A stretch of DNA of 39,965 bases from an uncultured Veillonellaceae bacterium (GTDB lineage: Bacteria > Bacillota > Negativicutes > Selenomonadales > Selenomonadaceae). The notes under the pieces were generated by a model. The model was given only the letters and a program-made list of their open reading frames with translations. It was not told the origin of the DNA and did not search any database. Made by a program: the position numbers and the translations under genes. How positions within the stretch are numbered: the stretch's first letter is position 1; the number at the start of each line of letters is the position of its first letter. Location: positions 8,854-48,818 of the forward strand of contig CADCIX010000019.1 in assembly GCA_902801565.1 (NCBI GenBank), in the 5' to 3' direction. This document shows positions 15,445-24,151 of the stretch, piece after piece.

Positions 15445-16709
15445 TCAGAACAGATACCCAACCGTCACGCTGCCGCCGATGCCCTTATGCTTTCCCGCGT
15501 GTCCCGTGAGACCGATGTCCATCTTCCAGGGGGAGGCTGCGGTGGGCTCCATGCGGATGCCCAGTTCTGCCATGAGGCTGCTTCCTTTGATGCTGGCGGA
15601 ACGGATTCTTGCACCGTCTGCCGTGCCTCCTGCCTCGCCGTCAAACTCGTACTCATAGGCAAGGCCGCCGTACCAGTTCCATCTTGCGCCGGTGCTACTG
15701 TACCTCGCGCCGATGCGGAGGACATTGCTGGTGACGCTGTCCAGGTCGTAGTGCCCGCCTGCGTCGAAGGAGATGCCGTTCCGCTTGGTGACGAAGAACT
15801 TGCCGTAGACATCCAGGCTCCTGCCGCCATTGAAGCGATAGATCTTCCCGATGCCCACATGGCCGCCGTAGTAGTCGGCATGAACATTGTAGCCGTAGGA
15901 GCCGCCAAGGGCATCCCGCAGGATGTCCGATGCCGTGTCGTGCATCCTTCCCATGCGGAGGCTGGCCTCGGTGTAGACATCCTGCTTGTTCTGCCACTTG
16001 GCGAGAAGGCCGCCTCCCGTATAGTTGGAGGAGCCGCTGCCGTAACCCGTTTCGCTGTAGAGGGTGAAGTTGCCGGAGCCGTGCTCCACGAAGCCGCCCC
16101 ATTCCAGAGTGCCGTTGGAGAGCTCGTTCCTTGCACCCACGGCGACGATGCCGCCCCAGGTGTTGGCCTTCACATGGCTTCCCGTCTCGTATCTCGACTG
16201 TCCGCTGCTCATGGTTTCGATCGTGCCATTGCCATTCAAGTGGACCTCCTGCCATCCATTGCTCATGGTGGAGATCATCCCCGTGTCATACTGTCCAATC
16301 GCCTGCTTCCCGCCGCACATGATTCTGATCGTGCCCGTGTTACCGCTGCCAAGCAACTCCTGCGTCCCACCGCTCATGATTGCAATCATGCCCGTGCCGC
16401 CGCTGGACACATTCTGCGTCCCGCCGTTCATGGTGTTGACCGTGACTGTTTGGCCATTCGGCACATTCTGTACCTCGTTCGCTTCAATCGTACTTACATC
16501 TAAACCTACTTCCTTCGCATGGGCCACGCCTTCCGAGCAGGAAAGAGAAATGTGAATCCCTCCCAGATCACACGTTTGCCCCCCCCCGCGGTGGACATAT
16601 CCTGGCTCACGTTCACATAGGGGAGAGCCATGGGGGCGACGGCATTCAGGGCGTTCACCACCGACATGGCAACGGCAAGTTTCTTTTTCATGGACTTCTT
16701 TCGGCTCAT
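15445..16709 (-). CDS. AIDA-like autotransporter, phase-OFF by a poly-G frameshift
   Basis: Surface-exposed type V secretion protein. From MSRKKSMKKKLAVAMS (ATG 16709, AAGGA upstream) the frame encodes a signal peptide to about residue 40, then hits a run of nine G (16579-16587) and stops about 25 codons later at 16502-16504. One extra G (or two fewer) joins it to the long frame that continues to 15445, giving about 420 residues. The passenger has roughly 18-residue AIDA-type repeats (TMNGGTQNVSSGGTG, IMSGGTQELLGSGNTG, IMCGGKQAIGQYDTG, TMSNGWQEVHLNGNG). It is followed from about residue 170 by a 12-strand type beta-barrel ending in GYLF with a C-terminal Phe. As sequenced it is OFF. A sequencing error in the homopolymer is the main alternative. 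Confidence 0.8.
16579..16587 (-). repeat. Poly-G tract (G9), phase-variation hotspot
   Basis: Nine consecutive G on the coding strand inside the codons after DMSTAGG. Frames: G9 leads to a stop at 16502-16504; G10 or G7 opens the whole autotransporter; G8 stops within three codons. This is the classical layout of a slipped-strand contingency locus. Confidence 0.75.
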
Positions 16710-16815
16710 GACAAGCATCCTTCCTTGCAGGTTTTCGGCAAACATCTATGACGCAGGACTCGAATCCTGCATAAAATCATCTTCAGCTGTCCCAAAGGGT
16801 ACAGCATCTTACTTT

Positions 16816-16844
16816 ACTTTACCACAGGAGGGACGGGGGTTCAA
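16816..16844 (-). promoter_or_regulatory. Promoter of the autotransporter gene
   Basis: Minus strand: TTGAAC (16839-16844), 17 bases, TAAAGT (16816-16821). A leader of about 100 nt follows with a 6-bp hairpin GCAGGA-ttcgag-TCCTGC (about 16753-16770). Confidence 0.6.
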
Positions 16845-16938
16845 TAGGATGCCAAAAAGTGGTCGATTCTCAGATGATTTGCACACCTGCAGTGAGCAAG
16901 AAAATGAAAAATGAAATTATATTTCTATTTTTGAACAC

Positions 16939-16972
16939 CCGTCATACTTCTGTCACATTTTTGTCCTATAAT
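16939..16972 (+). promoter_or_regulatory. Pho-box-like promoter of the small secreted protein
   Basis: CCGTCATA-ctt-CTGTCACA (16939-16957), with a weaker third unit TTGTCCTA (16961-16968), repeats every 11 bases, like the PhoB box CTGTCATA-N3-CTGTCACA. A perfect -10 TATAAT (16967-16972) follows at the distance expected when the Pho box replaces the -35; no -35 hexamer is visible. Confidence 0.6.
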
Positions 16973-16995
16973 CAAGCACAGAAGGAGTGATAAAC

Positions 16996-17193
16996 ATGAA
17001 GAAAAAAATTCTCAGCATCCTGATGGCGGTTCTGGCGGCCTCCTCCCTCACGGCATTTGCAGCAGGTGACGATACGGAAAACTGGGACCACCGCCCCTGC
17101 TACCGGGAGGACTGCCCCTACCAAAACGGGGACGGCTACTGCGATGGCCAGGGGAACGGCTACTGCGGCGGACGTCATCATCACGGACGGTAA
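16996..17193 (+). CDS. Small exported Cys/His-rich protein
   Basis: A 65-residue protein with a clear signal peptide (KKKILSILMAVLAASSLTAFA, cut after AFA-A). The mature part of about 44 residues holds four cysteines, in CYREDC, GYCDG and GYCGG, and ends GGRHHHGR. This suggests metal or ligand binding in the periplasm, but no family is recognised. The ATG follows AAGGAGTG. The Pho-box-like promoter points to phosphate limitation as the signal. It is isolated between the autotransporter locus and the UPF0210 gene and has a terminator. Cysteine pairing, lipidation and function are unknown; it has no lipobox. Confidence 0.75.
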   Translation: MKKKILSILMAVLAASSLTAFAAGDDTENWDHRPCYREDCPYQNGDGYCDGQGNGYCGGRHHHGR

Positions 17194-17202
17194 GAATTGT
17201 AC

Positions 17203-17243
17203 AAAAAATCGCCTATGGCAACTATGTCCATAGGCGATTTTTT
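17203..17243. terminator. Bidirectional terminator
   Basis: A perfect 16-bp stem (AAAAAATCGCCTATGG and its complement) with a 9-base loop, flanked by A6 and T6, serving the small secreted protein gene (+) and the pheS-to-UPF0210 operon (-). Confidence 0.92.
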
Positions 17244-17274
17244 GCGTTTTACGATCCTTACTTCATACAGTTCC

Positions 17275-18636
17275 TCAGTTCGTGAGGCTCCGGATGGGGG
17301 CAGGAATGCGCCCGCCCCGTGCAATGAATGCCTCGGAACTGTACTGGCTCCTGACGGGAACGATGGGGCAGTAGCCCAGAAGTCCGCCGTACTCCACCAT
17401 TTCCCCGACCTTCTTGCCGGGAACGGGGATCACGCGCACCGCCGTGGTCTTGTTGTTGATCATGCCGATTGCCGCCTCGTCCGCGATGATGCCCGAAATC
17501 GTCGCCGCAGAGGTATCCCCCTCGATGGCAATCATATCGAGACCCACGGAACACACGCAGGTCATGGCCTCCAGCTTCTCGATGGAGAGGCTTCCCTGCT
17601 GCACGGCATGGATCATGCCCTCATCCTCGCTGACAGGAATGAAGGCTCCCGAAAGCCCGCCCACATGGGAGGAGGCCATGAGGCCGCCCTTCTTCACCGC
17701 ATCGTTGAGAAGCGCCAGCGCCGCCGTCGTTCCCGGCGCGCCGCAGCCCTCGATGCCCAATTCCTCGATGATGCGGGCCACGCTGTCGCCGACGGCAGGC
17801 GTGGGAGCAAGGGAGAGGTCGATGATGCCGAAGGGAACGCCGAGGCGCTTCGATGCCTCCCGCGCCACGAGCTGCCCGACACGGGTGATTTTGAAGGCCG
17901 TCTTCTTGATGGTCTCCGCAATCTCCGTGAAATCCGCGCCCTTCAGGTCCTCCAGGGCATGCTTCACGACGCCGGGGCCGCTGACGCCGACGCTGACGAC
18001 CTTGTCCGCCTCGCTGACCCCATGGAATGCCCCCGCCATGAAGGGATTGTCCCCCGGCGCATTGCAGAACACCACCAGTTTCGCGCAGCCAAGAGCCTGC
18101 TGGTCCCGGGTGAGCTCCGCCGTCCGCTTGATGATCTCCCCCATCTCCCGCACGCAGTCCATGTTGATGCCGGACTTCGTGGAGCCGAGATTGACGGAGG
18201 AGCACACCAGATCCGTGGAAGCAAGGGCCTGTGGGATGGAATTGATGAGAATGCGGTCCCCGTTGGTGAAGCCCTTCTCCACAAGGGCAGAGAATCCCCC
18301 GATGAAGTTCACCCCCACTTCCTTCGCCGCCTTGTCCAGAGCCTCCGCCACCGGCACGTAGGTATCCGTCTTGCAGGCATCCGCGGCAATGGCAATGGGT
18401 GTCACGGAAATGCGTTTGTGGATGATGGGAATGCCGTACTCCGCCTCGATGTCCTCCCCCGTCTTCACGAGGAATTCCGCCGATGTGGTGATCTTGTCAT
18501 AGACATTGCGGCAGAACTGGCTGATATTGGGATGGGCGCAGTCCCGAAGTGAAATCCCCATAGTGATGGTGCGCACATCCAGCTTGTTCTCCGTAATCAT
18601 CCGGTTTGTTTCTAAAATGTCATCTATCGTTATCAC
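17275..18636 (-). CDS. PFL-like family protein, UPF0210 (DUF711)
   Basis: A 453-residue member of UPF0210, distantly related to pyruvate formate-lyase-like barrels; the biochemical role is not established. Family landmarks include [19 protein letters not shown] near the start, [40 protein letters not shown] and [20 protein letters not shown]. It lies 26 bases downstream of the ACT-domain gene. This pairing of UPF0237 (ACT) with UPF0210 is conserved in Firmicutes and suggests an amino-acid-sensing regulatory unit. It is probably last in the pheS operon and is followed by the terminator at 17203-17243. Confidence 0.92.
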   Translation of the reverse strand: MITIDDILETNRMITENKLDVRTITMGISLRDCAHPNISQFCRNVYDKITTSAEFLVKTGEDIEAEYGIPIIHKRISVTPIAIAADACKTDTYVPVAEALDKAAKEVGVNFIGGFSALVEKGFTNGDRILINSIPQALASTDLVCSSVNLGSTKSGINMDCVREMGEIIKRTAELTRDQQALGCAKLVVFCNAPGDNPFMAGAFHGVSEADKVVSVGVSGPGVVKHALEDLKGADFTEIAETIKKTAFKITRVGQLVAREASKRLGVPFGIIDLSLAPTPAVGDSVARIIEELGIEGCGAPGTTAALALLNDAVKKGGLMASSHVGGLSGAFIPVSEDEGMIHAVQQGSLSIEKLEAMTCVCSVGLDMIAIEGDTSAATISGIIADEAAIGMINNKTTAVRVIPVPGKKVGEMVEYGGLLGYCPIVPVRSQYSSEAFIARGGRIPAPIRSLTN

Positions 18637-18662
18637 TGGAAAAAGCCCTCCTCAAGCGAAGC

Positions 18663-18932
18663 CTATACACTATGCATGACATTGAAGATGTCTTCATGCT
18701 GTGCCTTGATCTGCACGTTGATTTCCTCGCCCCGCTCCTTGAGGATCTTCTGCAGCTCCGTGAGCTTGATCTTGCTTTCGCTGATCTCTGCAATGAGAAT
18801 CATATTGAAAAAGCCGTCCATGATATTCTGGTTGATGCTCAGGATGTTCACATTATTCTCTGCCAGTATCTGGCTCACCATGGCAATGATGCCCACGCGA
18901 TCCTTTCCTACAACCGTGACTACAAGTTTCAT
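18663..18932 (-). CDS. ACT domain protein, UPF0237
   Basis: An 89-residue single ACT domain beginning MKLVVTVVGKDRVGIIAMVS, a GcvR-like ligand-binding fold that usually senses amino acids. NQNIMDGFFNMILIAEI forms the second strand pair. The start ATG at 18932 has GAGGGGG at 9 bases; the frame extends to 18950 without a site. It lies between zapA (14 bases upstream) and the UPF0210 gene and is almost certainly co-transcribed and functionally paired with the latter. Confidence 0.92.
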   Translation of the reverse strand: MKLVVTVVGKDRVGIIAMVSQILAENNVNILSINQNIMDGFFNMILIAEISESKIKLTELQKILKERGEEINVQIKAQHEDIFNVMHSV

Positions 18933-18946
18933 CTTTGAAATCCCCC

Positions 18947-19201
18947 TCACTTTTCTTCCAGAAGTGCCAAAAGCTCGTCGTAATCCTTTTTCAGTTTGCA
19001 GTACTCATCCGCCAGCTCAAGGGCTGCCAGCACGCCGATACGCGGGCCGGAGAAGCTGCGGGTGCGCTGGGAAACGGACTTCATATGGGTATCCACCATC
19101 TTCGCCAGCTTCTTCAGATACTCCGGGTCGCCGTCTGTACGGAGAGGATACGTTGTACCGAAAATCTCCACGGGAACCTTGATTGCCTCTTTCTTCTTCA
19201 T
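18947..19201 (-). CDS. zapA: Cell division protein ZapA
   Basis: An 84-residue ZapA: an N-terminal beta/alpha head (KKKEAIKVPVEIFGTTYPLR, then DPEYLKKLAKMVDTHM) and a C-terminal coiled coil (LAALELADEYCKLKKDYDEL). ZapA cross-links FtsZ filaments at the Z-ring. The start chosen is the ATG at 19201, eight bases from AGG; a GTG at 19210 and an ATG at 19207 lie too close to the site. It follows pheT by 16 bases, a common placement in Firmicutes. Confidence 0.9.
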   Translation of the reverse strand: MKKKEAIKVPVEIFGTTYPLRTDGDPEYLKKLAKMVDTHMKSVSQRTRSFSGPRIGVLAALELADEYCKLKKDYDELLALLEEK

Positions 19202-19217
19202 CTTCATCACCTGTCAT

Positions 19218-21650
19218 TTATGCCCGAAGCTCTGCCTGGAAGTTCTTTTCCACAGCCTTGAGGATGTTCTGGAACGCCTCATCGGCCTCTGCGTCGGTCA
19301 GTGTCTTGTCCTTCGACTGGAACCGCATCGTGAAGGCAAGGCTCTTCTTGCCGTCGGCAATCTGCTTGCCCGTATAAACATCAAAGAGCGTCACATCCTT
19401 GAAGTGCTTGCCGCCGTTCTTCGCAATGACCTGCTCCACATCCCCGGCATTCACGCCCTCGTCCACCAGCATGGCGAGATCGCGGCTGATGGCAGGATAC
19501 TTCGGCAGGGGCTCGAAATGGAAGTTCTTCGTCGTGTACTTCATGAGAGTCTCGATATCCATCTCAAAGACGTACATCTTCTGCTTGATGCCAAAGGCAT
19601 CGGCAACGGCGGGATGAACCTCCCCCATGGTCGCGATGATCTCCTTCCCCTTCCTGAACACCGCGGTCTTTCCCGGATGCAGCATGTAATGCTCCCCGGC
19701 CTCCACGGTGTACTTGGAGATGGCGAGCCTCCGGAACAGCTCCTCCACGACACCCTTGATGTCATAGAAATCCACGGACTCATTGCCCTGGTTCCAGCCC
19801 ATGGCATTGCGCCGCCCCGTCATGATGCCCGCCAGCTTCATGACCTCCTCCGGCTGCTCCGTCACGGGAAGAGCCTTCGGATAGAACACCGGCGCAATCT
19901 CAAAGAGCCGGACATCCTCATTCTTGCGGGAGAAGTTCCGCGCCACATTTTCCATGATGCCCGAAAGCAGCGTCGTGCGGACCAGGGGATACTCATCCGT
20001 CAAGGGATTCATGATCTCGATGGCCTTGCGGAGCTTGCTGTCCTCCGGCACCCGCATCTTGTCGAACATATCGGGATGGGTAAAGCCGAAGGAGAGCTCC
20101 TCGCACATGCCCAGGCTGACGAGGATGCCCCGGATCTCATCCATGAAGTTCTGACGCGGGCTCTGATAGCCCTGCACCACATTGCCCCAGGGCATGGTGG
20201 AGACAATGTTCTCAAAGCCGTGGATCCGGGCAATCTCCTCGGAAATATCATCCATGAGGGAGACATCGTTGCGCCAGGAAGGCACCTTCGCCTGATAGGA
20301 ACTGCCGTCTCCGGAAACCTCGAAACCCAGCCGTCCCAGGATTTCCGCCATGCGCTCGCCGGAAATCTCCGTCCCGAGGCGGCGGTTGATCTGCTCCGCC
20401 GTGAAGCTCACCGTCACAGGCTGCCTTGGGTTCGGATAAGCATCCACGATGCCCTGGGTCACCGTGCAGGCTCCCATCTCCTGCAAAAGCTGCGCCGCAC
20501 GGTCCAGGGCGCGCTTCGTGTTCTCCACATCCACGCCGCGCTCGAAACGTCCCGAGGCCTCGGTGTGAAGGCCGCAGGCGCGGGAGGTGCGGCGGATGCT
20601 CGGCCCGTTGAAGGACGCCGCCTCCAAGATGATGGAAGTGGTCGTGTCCACGACCTCGCTCTCCAGACCGCCCATGACACCGGCAAGACCGGCTGCTTTC
20701 TCCGCATCGGCAATCACCAGCTCGTCGCCCTTTGCCAGACGGGAGGAATCGTCCAGGGTATGGAGGTTCTCCCCTGCCCTGGCGCGGCGGGCCGTGAGAC
20801 TGTGCCCCGCCACATGGTCGTAATCATAGGCGTGCATGGGCTGTCCCAGCTCCACCATGACGAAATTCGTCACATCCACCACATTGTTGATGGCGCGGAT
20901 GCCCGCCCCCTCCAGACGTTGCTGCATCCACTCCGGCGAAGGGCCGATCTTCACATTGCGGATGACACGGGCGGAAAAGCGGTCACAAAGATCCTCTGCC
21001 TCAATGCCGATGCGCACCAGATCCTCTGCCTTTGCCCCATCATCCTCCTTGACGGAGATTTCCGGCCATTTCGGTTCATTGCCGGAAAGCACGGCAATCT
21101 CCCGAACCAGCCCGAAGACGCTGAAGCAGTCCCCACGGTTCGCCGTGAGCTCAAATTCCAGAATGACATCATCCATCCCGAGGACATCCTTTGCGGGAAC
21201 CCCCACAGGAGTATCGGCGGGAAGGATGTAGATGCCATCCTTCTCCTCCTCGGTGAGCTTTGTGAGGTCCATCCTGAGCTCGCCTGCAGAGCAAAGCATG
21301 CCATTGGAGGGAACCCCCCGCAGCTTGCCCTTGGATATCTTCTGGCCGTTGGGGAGATGCGCCCCCACGAGGGCAACGGGGACCACCTGTCCCTCCGCCA
21401 CGTTCTGTGCCCCCGTGACGATCTGGACGGGCTCATCCTTTCCCACATTCATGGAGCAAACCTGAAGATGGTCGGAGTCCGGATGGGGCACCAGCTTCTC
21501 GATGCGCCCCGTCACCACTTTCTCCAAACCCTCATCCGCACGTATCACATGCTCCACCGGCACCCCGGCCATGGTGAACTTGTCCGCCAGTTCCTCCGCC
21601 GACCAGTCGAAATCTATATAATCCTTCAGCCATTTCACCGAAACCTGCAT
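19218..21650 (-). CDS. pheT: Phenylalanyl-tRNA synthetase beta subunit
   Basis: The 810-residue beta chain of the alpha2-beta2 enzyme that charges tRNA-Phe; it carries the tRNA-binding and editing domains. Visible parts are the N-terminal core (MQVSVKWLKDYIDFDW), the EMAP/tRNA-binding domain with VVTGRIEKLVPHPDSDHLQV, the B3/B4 editing region (NRGDCFSVFGLVREIAVLSG and VVDVTNFVMVELGQPMHAYD), B5, the catalytic-like domain, and the C-terminal anticodon-binding domain (PAISRDLAMLVDEGVNAGDV). The ATG follows AGGAG. It is separated from pheS by 134 bases that form four hairpins. Confidence 0.97.
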   Translation of the reverse strand: MQVSVKWLKDYIDFDWSAEELADKFTMAGVPVEHVIRADEGLEKVVTGRIEKLVPHPDSDHLQVCSMNVGKDEPVQIVTGAQNVAEGQVVPVALVGAHLPNGQKISKGKLRGVPSNGMLCSAGELRMDLTKLTEEEKDGIYILPADTPVGVPAKDVLGMDDVILEFELTANRGDCFSVFGLVREIAVLSGNEPKWPEISVKEDDGAKAEDLVRIGIEAEDLCDRFSARVIRNVKIGPSPEWMQQRLEGAGIRAINNVVDVTNFVMVELGQPMHAYDYDHVAGHSLTARRARAGENLHTLDDSSRLAKGDELVIADAEKAAGLAGVMGGLESEVVDTTTSIILEAASFNGPSIRRTSRACGLHTEASGRFERGVDVENTKRALDRAAQLLQEMGACTVTQGIVDAYPNPRQPVTVSFTAEQINRRLGTEISGERMAEILGRLGFEVSGDGSSYQAKVPSWRNDVSLMDDISEEIARIHGFENIVSTMPWGNVVQGYQSPRQNFMDEIRGILVSLGMCEELSFGFTHPDMFDKMRVPEDSKLRKAIEIMNPLTDEYPLVRTTLLSGIMENVARNFSRKNEDVRLFEIAPVFYPKALPVTEQPEEVMKLAGIMTGRRNAMGWNQGNESVDFYDIKGVVEELFRRLAISKYTVEAGEHYMLHPGKTAVFRKGKEIIATMGEVHPAVADAFGIKQKMYVFEMDIETLMKYTTKNFHFEPLPKYPAISRDLAMLVDEGVNAGDVEQVIAKNGGKHFKDVTLFDVYTGKQIADGKKSLAFTMRFQSKDKTLTDAEADEAFQNILKAVEKNFQAELRA

Positions 21651-21671
21651 AATCTATCTCCTCTCATACTA

Positions 21672-21780
21672 ATATCCGATGAAAATCGGATATACGCGTG
21701 TTGCACACGCTACAGACACGCTAAAGCGTGTCTGACGTCTCATACACGCTCCGTAAGAAATAAAATTTCTAACGGAGCGT
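21672..21780 (-). repeat. Four consecutive hairpins between pheS and pheT
   Basis: Within 109 bases: ATATCCGAT-gaaa-ATCGGATAT (21672-21693); GCGTGT-tgc-ACACGC (21696-21710); CAGACACGC-taaa-GCGTGTCTG (21713-21734); and a 15-pair stem starting ACGCTCCGT with one internal mismatch (21746-21780). The second and third share complementary GCGTGT/ACACGC arms and can pair with each other in place of their own partners. None has a U-run on the minus strand. They could act in mRNA processing or differential stability; a decayed repeat array is the alternative. Confidence 0.7.
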
Positions 21781-21784
21781 AGTA

Positions 21785-22813
21785 TCAAAACTGCCGCAAG
21801 AACCGCACATCATTGTCGTAGAACAGACGCAGATCGTCCACCCCATAGGACAGCATGGCAATGCGCTCCACGCCGAGCCCGAAGGCAAATCCGCTGACCT
21901 TCGCCGGGTCATAGCCGCTCATCTCCAAAACATGGGGATGCACCATGCCGGCGCCCAGGATCTCCAGCCAGCCCGTGCCCTTGCAGACGCGGCAGCCTTC
22001 CCCGTGGCACATGACACAGGAAATGTCCACCTCCGTGCTGGGCTCCGTGAAGGGGAAGAAGCTGGGACGGAAACGCACGCCCACCTTGTCGTTGAAGATC
22101 TGCCGCAGGGCGGTCTCCAAAGTTCCCTTGAGGTCGGCAAAGCTGATGCCCTTGTCGATGACAAGCCCCTCCACCTGGGTGAACATCGGGGAGTGCGTCG
22201 CATCGTAATCATCCCGGCGATAGACACGCCCCGGCGCAATCATGCGAATGGGGCTGTTGGGCTCATGGGACTGCATGGTGCGCGCCTGAACGGGAGAGGT
22301 CTGGGTGCGCATGAGGATGTCCTCCGTGATGTAGAAGGAATCCTGCATGTCGCGGGCCGGATGGTCCTTCGGCAGGTTTAAGGCCTCAAAGTTGAAATAG
22401 TCCTTCTCGATTTCCGGGCCTTCCTCGACGCTGAAGCCCATGTTCAAAAAGATTTCCTTGATGCGGTTCAGCGTAAGGGTCAGGGGATGAAGATGCCCCA
22501 GGGGACGCTGCCGTCCCGGAAGCGTCACGTCAATCCGCTCGCTGGAGAGCTTGTCCGCCAGTTCCCTGGCCTTGAGCTGCTCATTCTTTTCCTGGATCAG
22601 CGCCTCAAGCTGTGCCCGCGCCTCATTGACGATCTTCCCGATCTTCGGGCGGTCCTCGGCACTAAGCTGGCTCATCCCACGCAGGATTGCCGTCAGTTCC
22701 CCTTTCTTTCCGAGATACTTGACGCGGATATCATTGAGTTCTCCCAGATTTGCAACCTTTTCCCTGATGGCCTTGGCAGCATCCTGCTTCAGCTTTTCAA
22801 TTTTCTCTCTCAT
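21785..22813 (-). CDS. pheS: Phenylalanyl-tRNA synthetase alpha subunit
   Basis: The 342-residue catalytic subunit. It has an N-terminal coiled coil ([20 protein letters not shown]) and the class II core: motif 1 region [19 protein letters not shown], motif 2 region [20 protein letters not shown] followed by [13 protein letters not shown], and motif 3 [20 protein letters not shown]. The ATG at 22813 has GGGAGG upstream; the frame runs on to 23002 through the T-box leader and is not coding there. Transcription is controlled by the T-box at 22836-23058. It leads the operon pheS-pheT-zapA-ACT-UPF0210. Confidence 0.97.
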   Translation of the reverse strand: MREKIEKLKQDAAKAIREKVANLGELNDIRVKYLGKKGELTAILRGMSQLSAEDRPKIGKIVNEARAQLEALIQEKNEQLKARELADKLSSERIDVTLPGRQRPLGHLHPLTLTLNRIKEIFLNMGFSVEEGPEIEKDYFNFEALNLPKDHPARDMQDSFYITEDILMRTQTSPVQARTMQSHEPNSPIRMIAPGRVYRRDDYDATHSPMFTQVEGLVIDKGISFADLKGTLETALRQIFNDKVGVRFRPSFFPFTEPSTEVDISCVMCHGEGCRVCKGTGWLEILGAGMVHPHVLEMSGYDPAKVSGFAFGLGVERIAMLSYGVDDLRLFYDNDVRFLRQF

Positions 22814-22835
22814 CGGAAACCTCCCTAATAACAAT

Positions 22836-23058
22836 AAAACCCCCGCCCGACAAGGGGCGAAGGTCATTTCGCGGTACCACCCTAATTGATGCTCCATGGC
22901 ATTAACGCTGCCGCACGTTCCGGCTACGCACCCATGAACAGGCTTCACCGAAAGGCTCCGAAGGGAATCTTCATCCACGCACACGCTCCTGCTTCCAGCC
23001 ATGACAGGATTCTCTGGACATGCCGCCCTGGACTACCGCACTTCTTCATCGCCACAAT
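22836..23058 (-). promoter_or_regulatory. T-box riboswitch of pheST
   Basis: The T-box AGGGTGGTACCGCG lies at 22870-22883 on the minus strand, followed by a terminator stem CCTTCGCCC / GGGCGGGGG (22840-22863, G-U pairs included) with TTTT. Upstream are the stem I features CCAGAGAATCC (AGAGA motif) and GGCTGGAAGC. A UUC in GATTCCC (about 22968-22974) is the likely Phe specifier codon. Uncharged tRNA-Phe should favour read-through. Confidence 0.92.
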
Positions 23059-23064
23059 GTAGCC

Positions 23065-23093
23065 ATACTACCACAAATGGCTTGAATTTGCAA
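23065..23093 (-). promoter_or_regulatory. Promoter of the pheS operon
   Basis: Minus strand: TTGCAA (23088-23093), 17 bases, TAGTAT (23065-23070). The -35 sits within a 6-bp hairpin GGCTTG / CAAGCC (23079-23096) that may also end tsaD transcription. Confidence 0.65.
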
Positions 23094-23100
23094 GCCTTTC

Positions 23101-24138
23101 TCACACATCCTCCACATCGGAAAGCCCCAGGCCGGGCACGGCGTTGAGATAGCCGTCGGCAAACTTCCCCGCCCTTGCCTGATAGAAGCCCCTGCAGCCA
23201 ATCATGGCGGCATTGTCCGTGCAGAGAATCGGTGAGGGATAGACAAAACGGATCTTTCTCTTCGCTGCCTCCTCGCGCAAGCGGGCTTCCAAAGCACTGT
23301 TGGCGGCAACGCCTCCCGCCAGCACCAGGGTATCCATTCCGGTCTCCTCCAGGGCATCGAAGGACTTTGCCGCCAGGACCTCGATGACCGCCCTCTGGAA
23401 AGAAGCCGCCACATCCGGCCGGTTAATCTCCGTCCCCTTCTGCCGCATGCTGTTGAGATAATTGAGCACTGCGGATTTCAAGCCGCTGAAGCTGAACTCA
23501 TAGCTTCCATCATCCCTGAGGGCCTGGGGAAAATCGATGGCAAGGGGATTCCCCTCCCTTGCCAGCTTGTCGATCTGAGGCCCTCCCGGATAGGGGAGCC
23601 CCATGACCCGGGCAACCTTGTCAAAGGCCTCCCCTGCGGCATCATCCCTGGTCTGCCCCATCATGGTGAAATGATTGTAGCCCTTCACATGCACCAGCGC
23701 CGTATGTCCACCCGAAACCACGAGAGCGGCAAAGGGCGGTTCCAGCGTCGTATCGCTCAGGAAATTCGCAAAGATATGGCCTTCCAGATGATTCACGCCA
23801 ATCAGGGGAACCCCCAGGGAAAAGGCCAGGGCCTTCGCCGCGGAGACTCCCACGAGAAGCGCTCCCACCAGCCCCGGTCCATAGGTCACCGCCACCTGGT
23901 CGATGTCCCTGAGCTGTACCTTTGCCTGCCCAAGGGCCTCGTCAATGACCGGCATGATATTCACGATATGTTTCCGCGACGCGATTTCCGGCACCACCCC
24001 GCCGAACTTCCGGTGCACGGGTATCTGCGTCGATATGATATTCGACAAGATTGTCCTGCCGCCCCGAAGGACAGCCGCTGCTGTCTCATCGCAGCTGGAC
24101 TCGATGGCCAATGTCAGGCAGTTCTCCTCATCTTTCAA
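23101..24138 (-). CDS. tsaD: tRNA N6-threonylcarbamoyladenosine transferase TsaD
   Basis: The 345-residue Kae1/TsaD ASKHA-fold enzyme that transfers threonylcarbamoyl from the AMP adduct to A37 of ANN-decoding tRNAs. Motifs are LAIESSCDETAAAVL (phosphate loop), the metal-binding region PEIASRKHIVNIMPVI (His pair), GVNHLEGHIFANFL (second His), ALVVSGGHTALVHV and VLAGGVAANSAL. The start is set to the TTG at 24138 with GGGGA six bases upstream; the frame reads on to 24183 over the end of rimI without a good site. It is last in tsaE-tsaB-rimI-tsaD. Confidence 0.95.
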   Translation of the reverse strand: MKDEENCLTLAIESSCDETAAAVLRGGRTILSNIISTQIPVHRKFGGVVPEIASRKHIVNIMPVIDEALGQAKVQLRDIDQVAVTYGPGLVGALLVGVSAAKALAFSLGVPLIGVNHLEGHIFANFLSDTTLEPPFAALVVSGGHTALVHVKGYNHFTMMGQTRDDAAGEAFDKVARVMGLPYPGGPQIDKLAREGNPLAIDFPQALRDDGSYEFSFSGLKSAVLNYLNSMRQKGTEINRPDVAASFQRAVIEVLAAKSFDALEETGMDTLVLAGGVAANSALEARLREEAAKRKIRFVYPSPILCTDNAAMIGCRGFYQARAGKFADGYLNAVPGLGLSDVEDV

Positions 24139-24151
24139 AACAATTCCCCAT

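Noticed and set aside
16753..16770. Sequence like a tRNA T-arm (GCAGGA-ttcgag-TCCTGC), also at about 14230-14247
   Set aside because: The stem and loop lengths do not fit a T-arm, and no acceptor, D-arm or anticodon arm lies beside it. It is part of the duplicated autotransporter leader and is treated as a leader hairpin.
22814..23002. N-terminal extension of PheS
   Set aside because: The open frame runs through the T-box leader, including the conserved AGGGTGGTACC element, and lacks homology to PheS.
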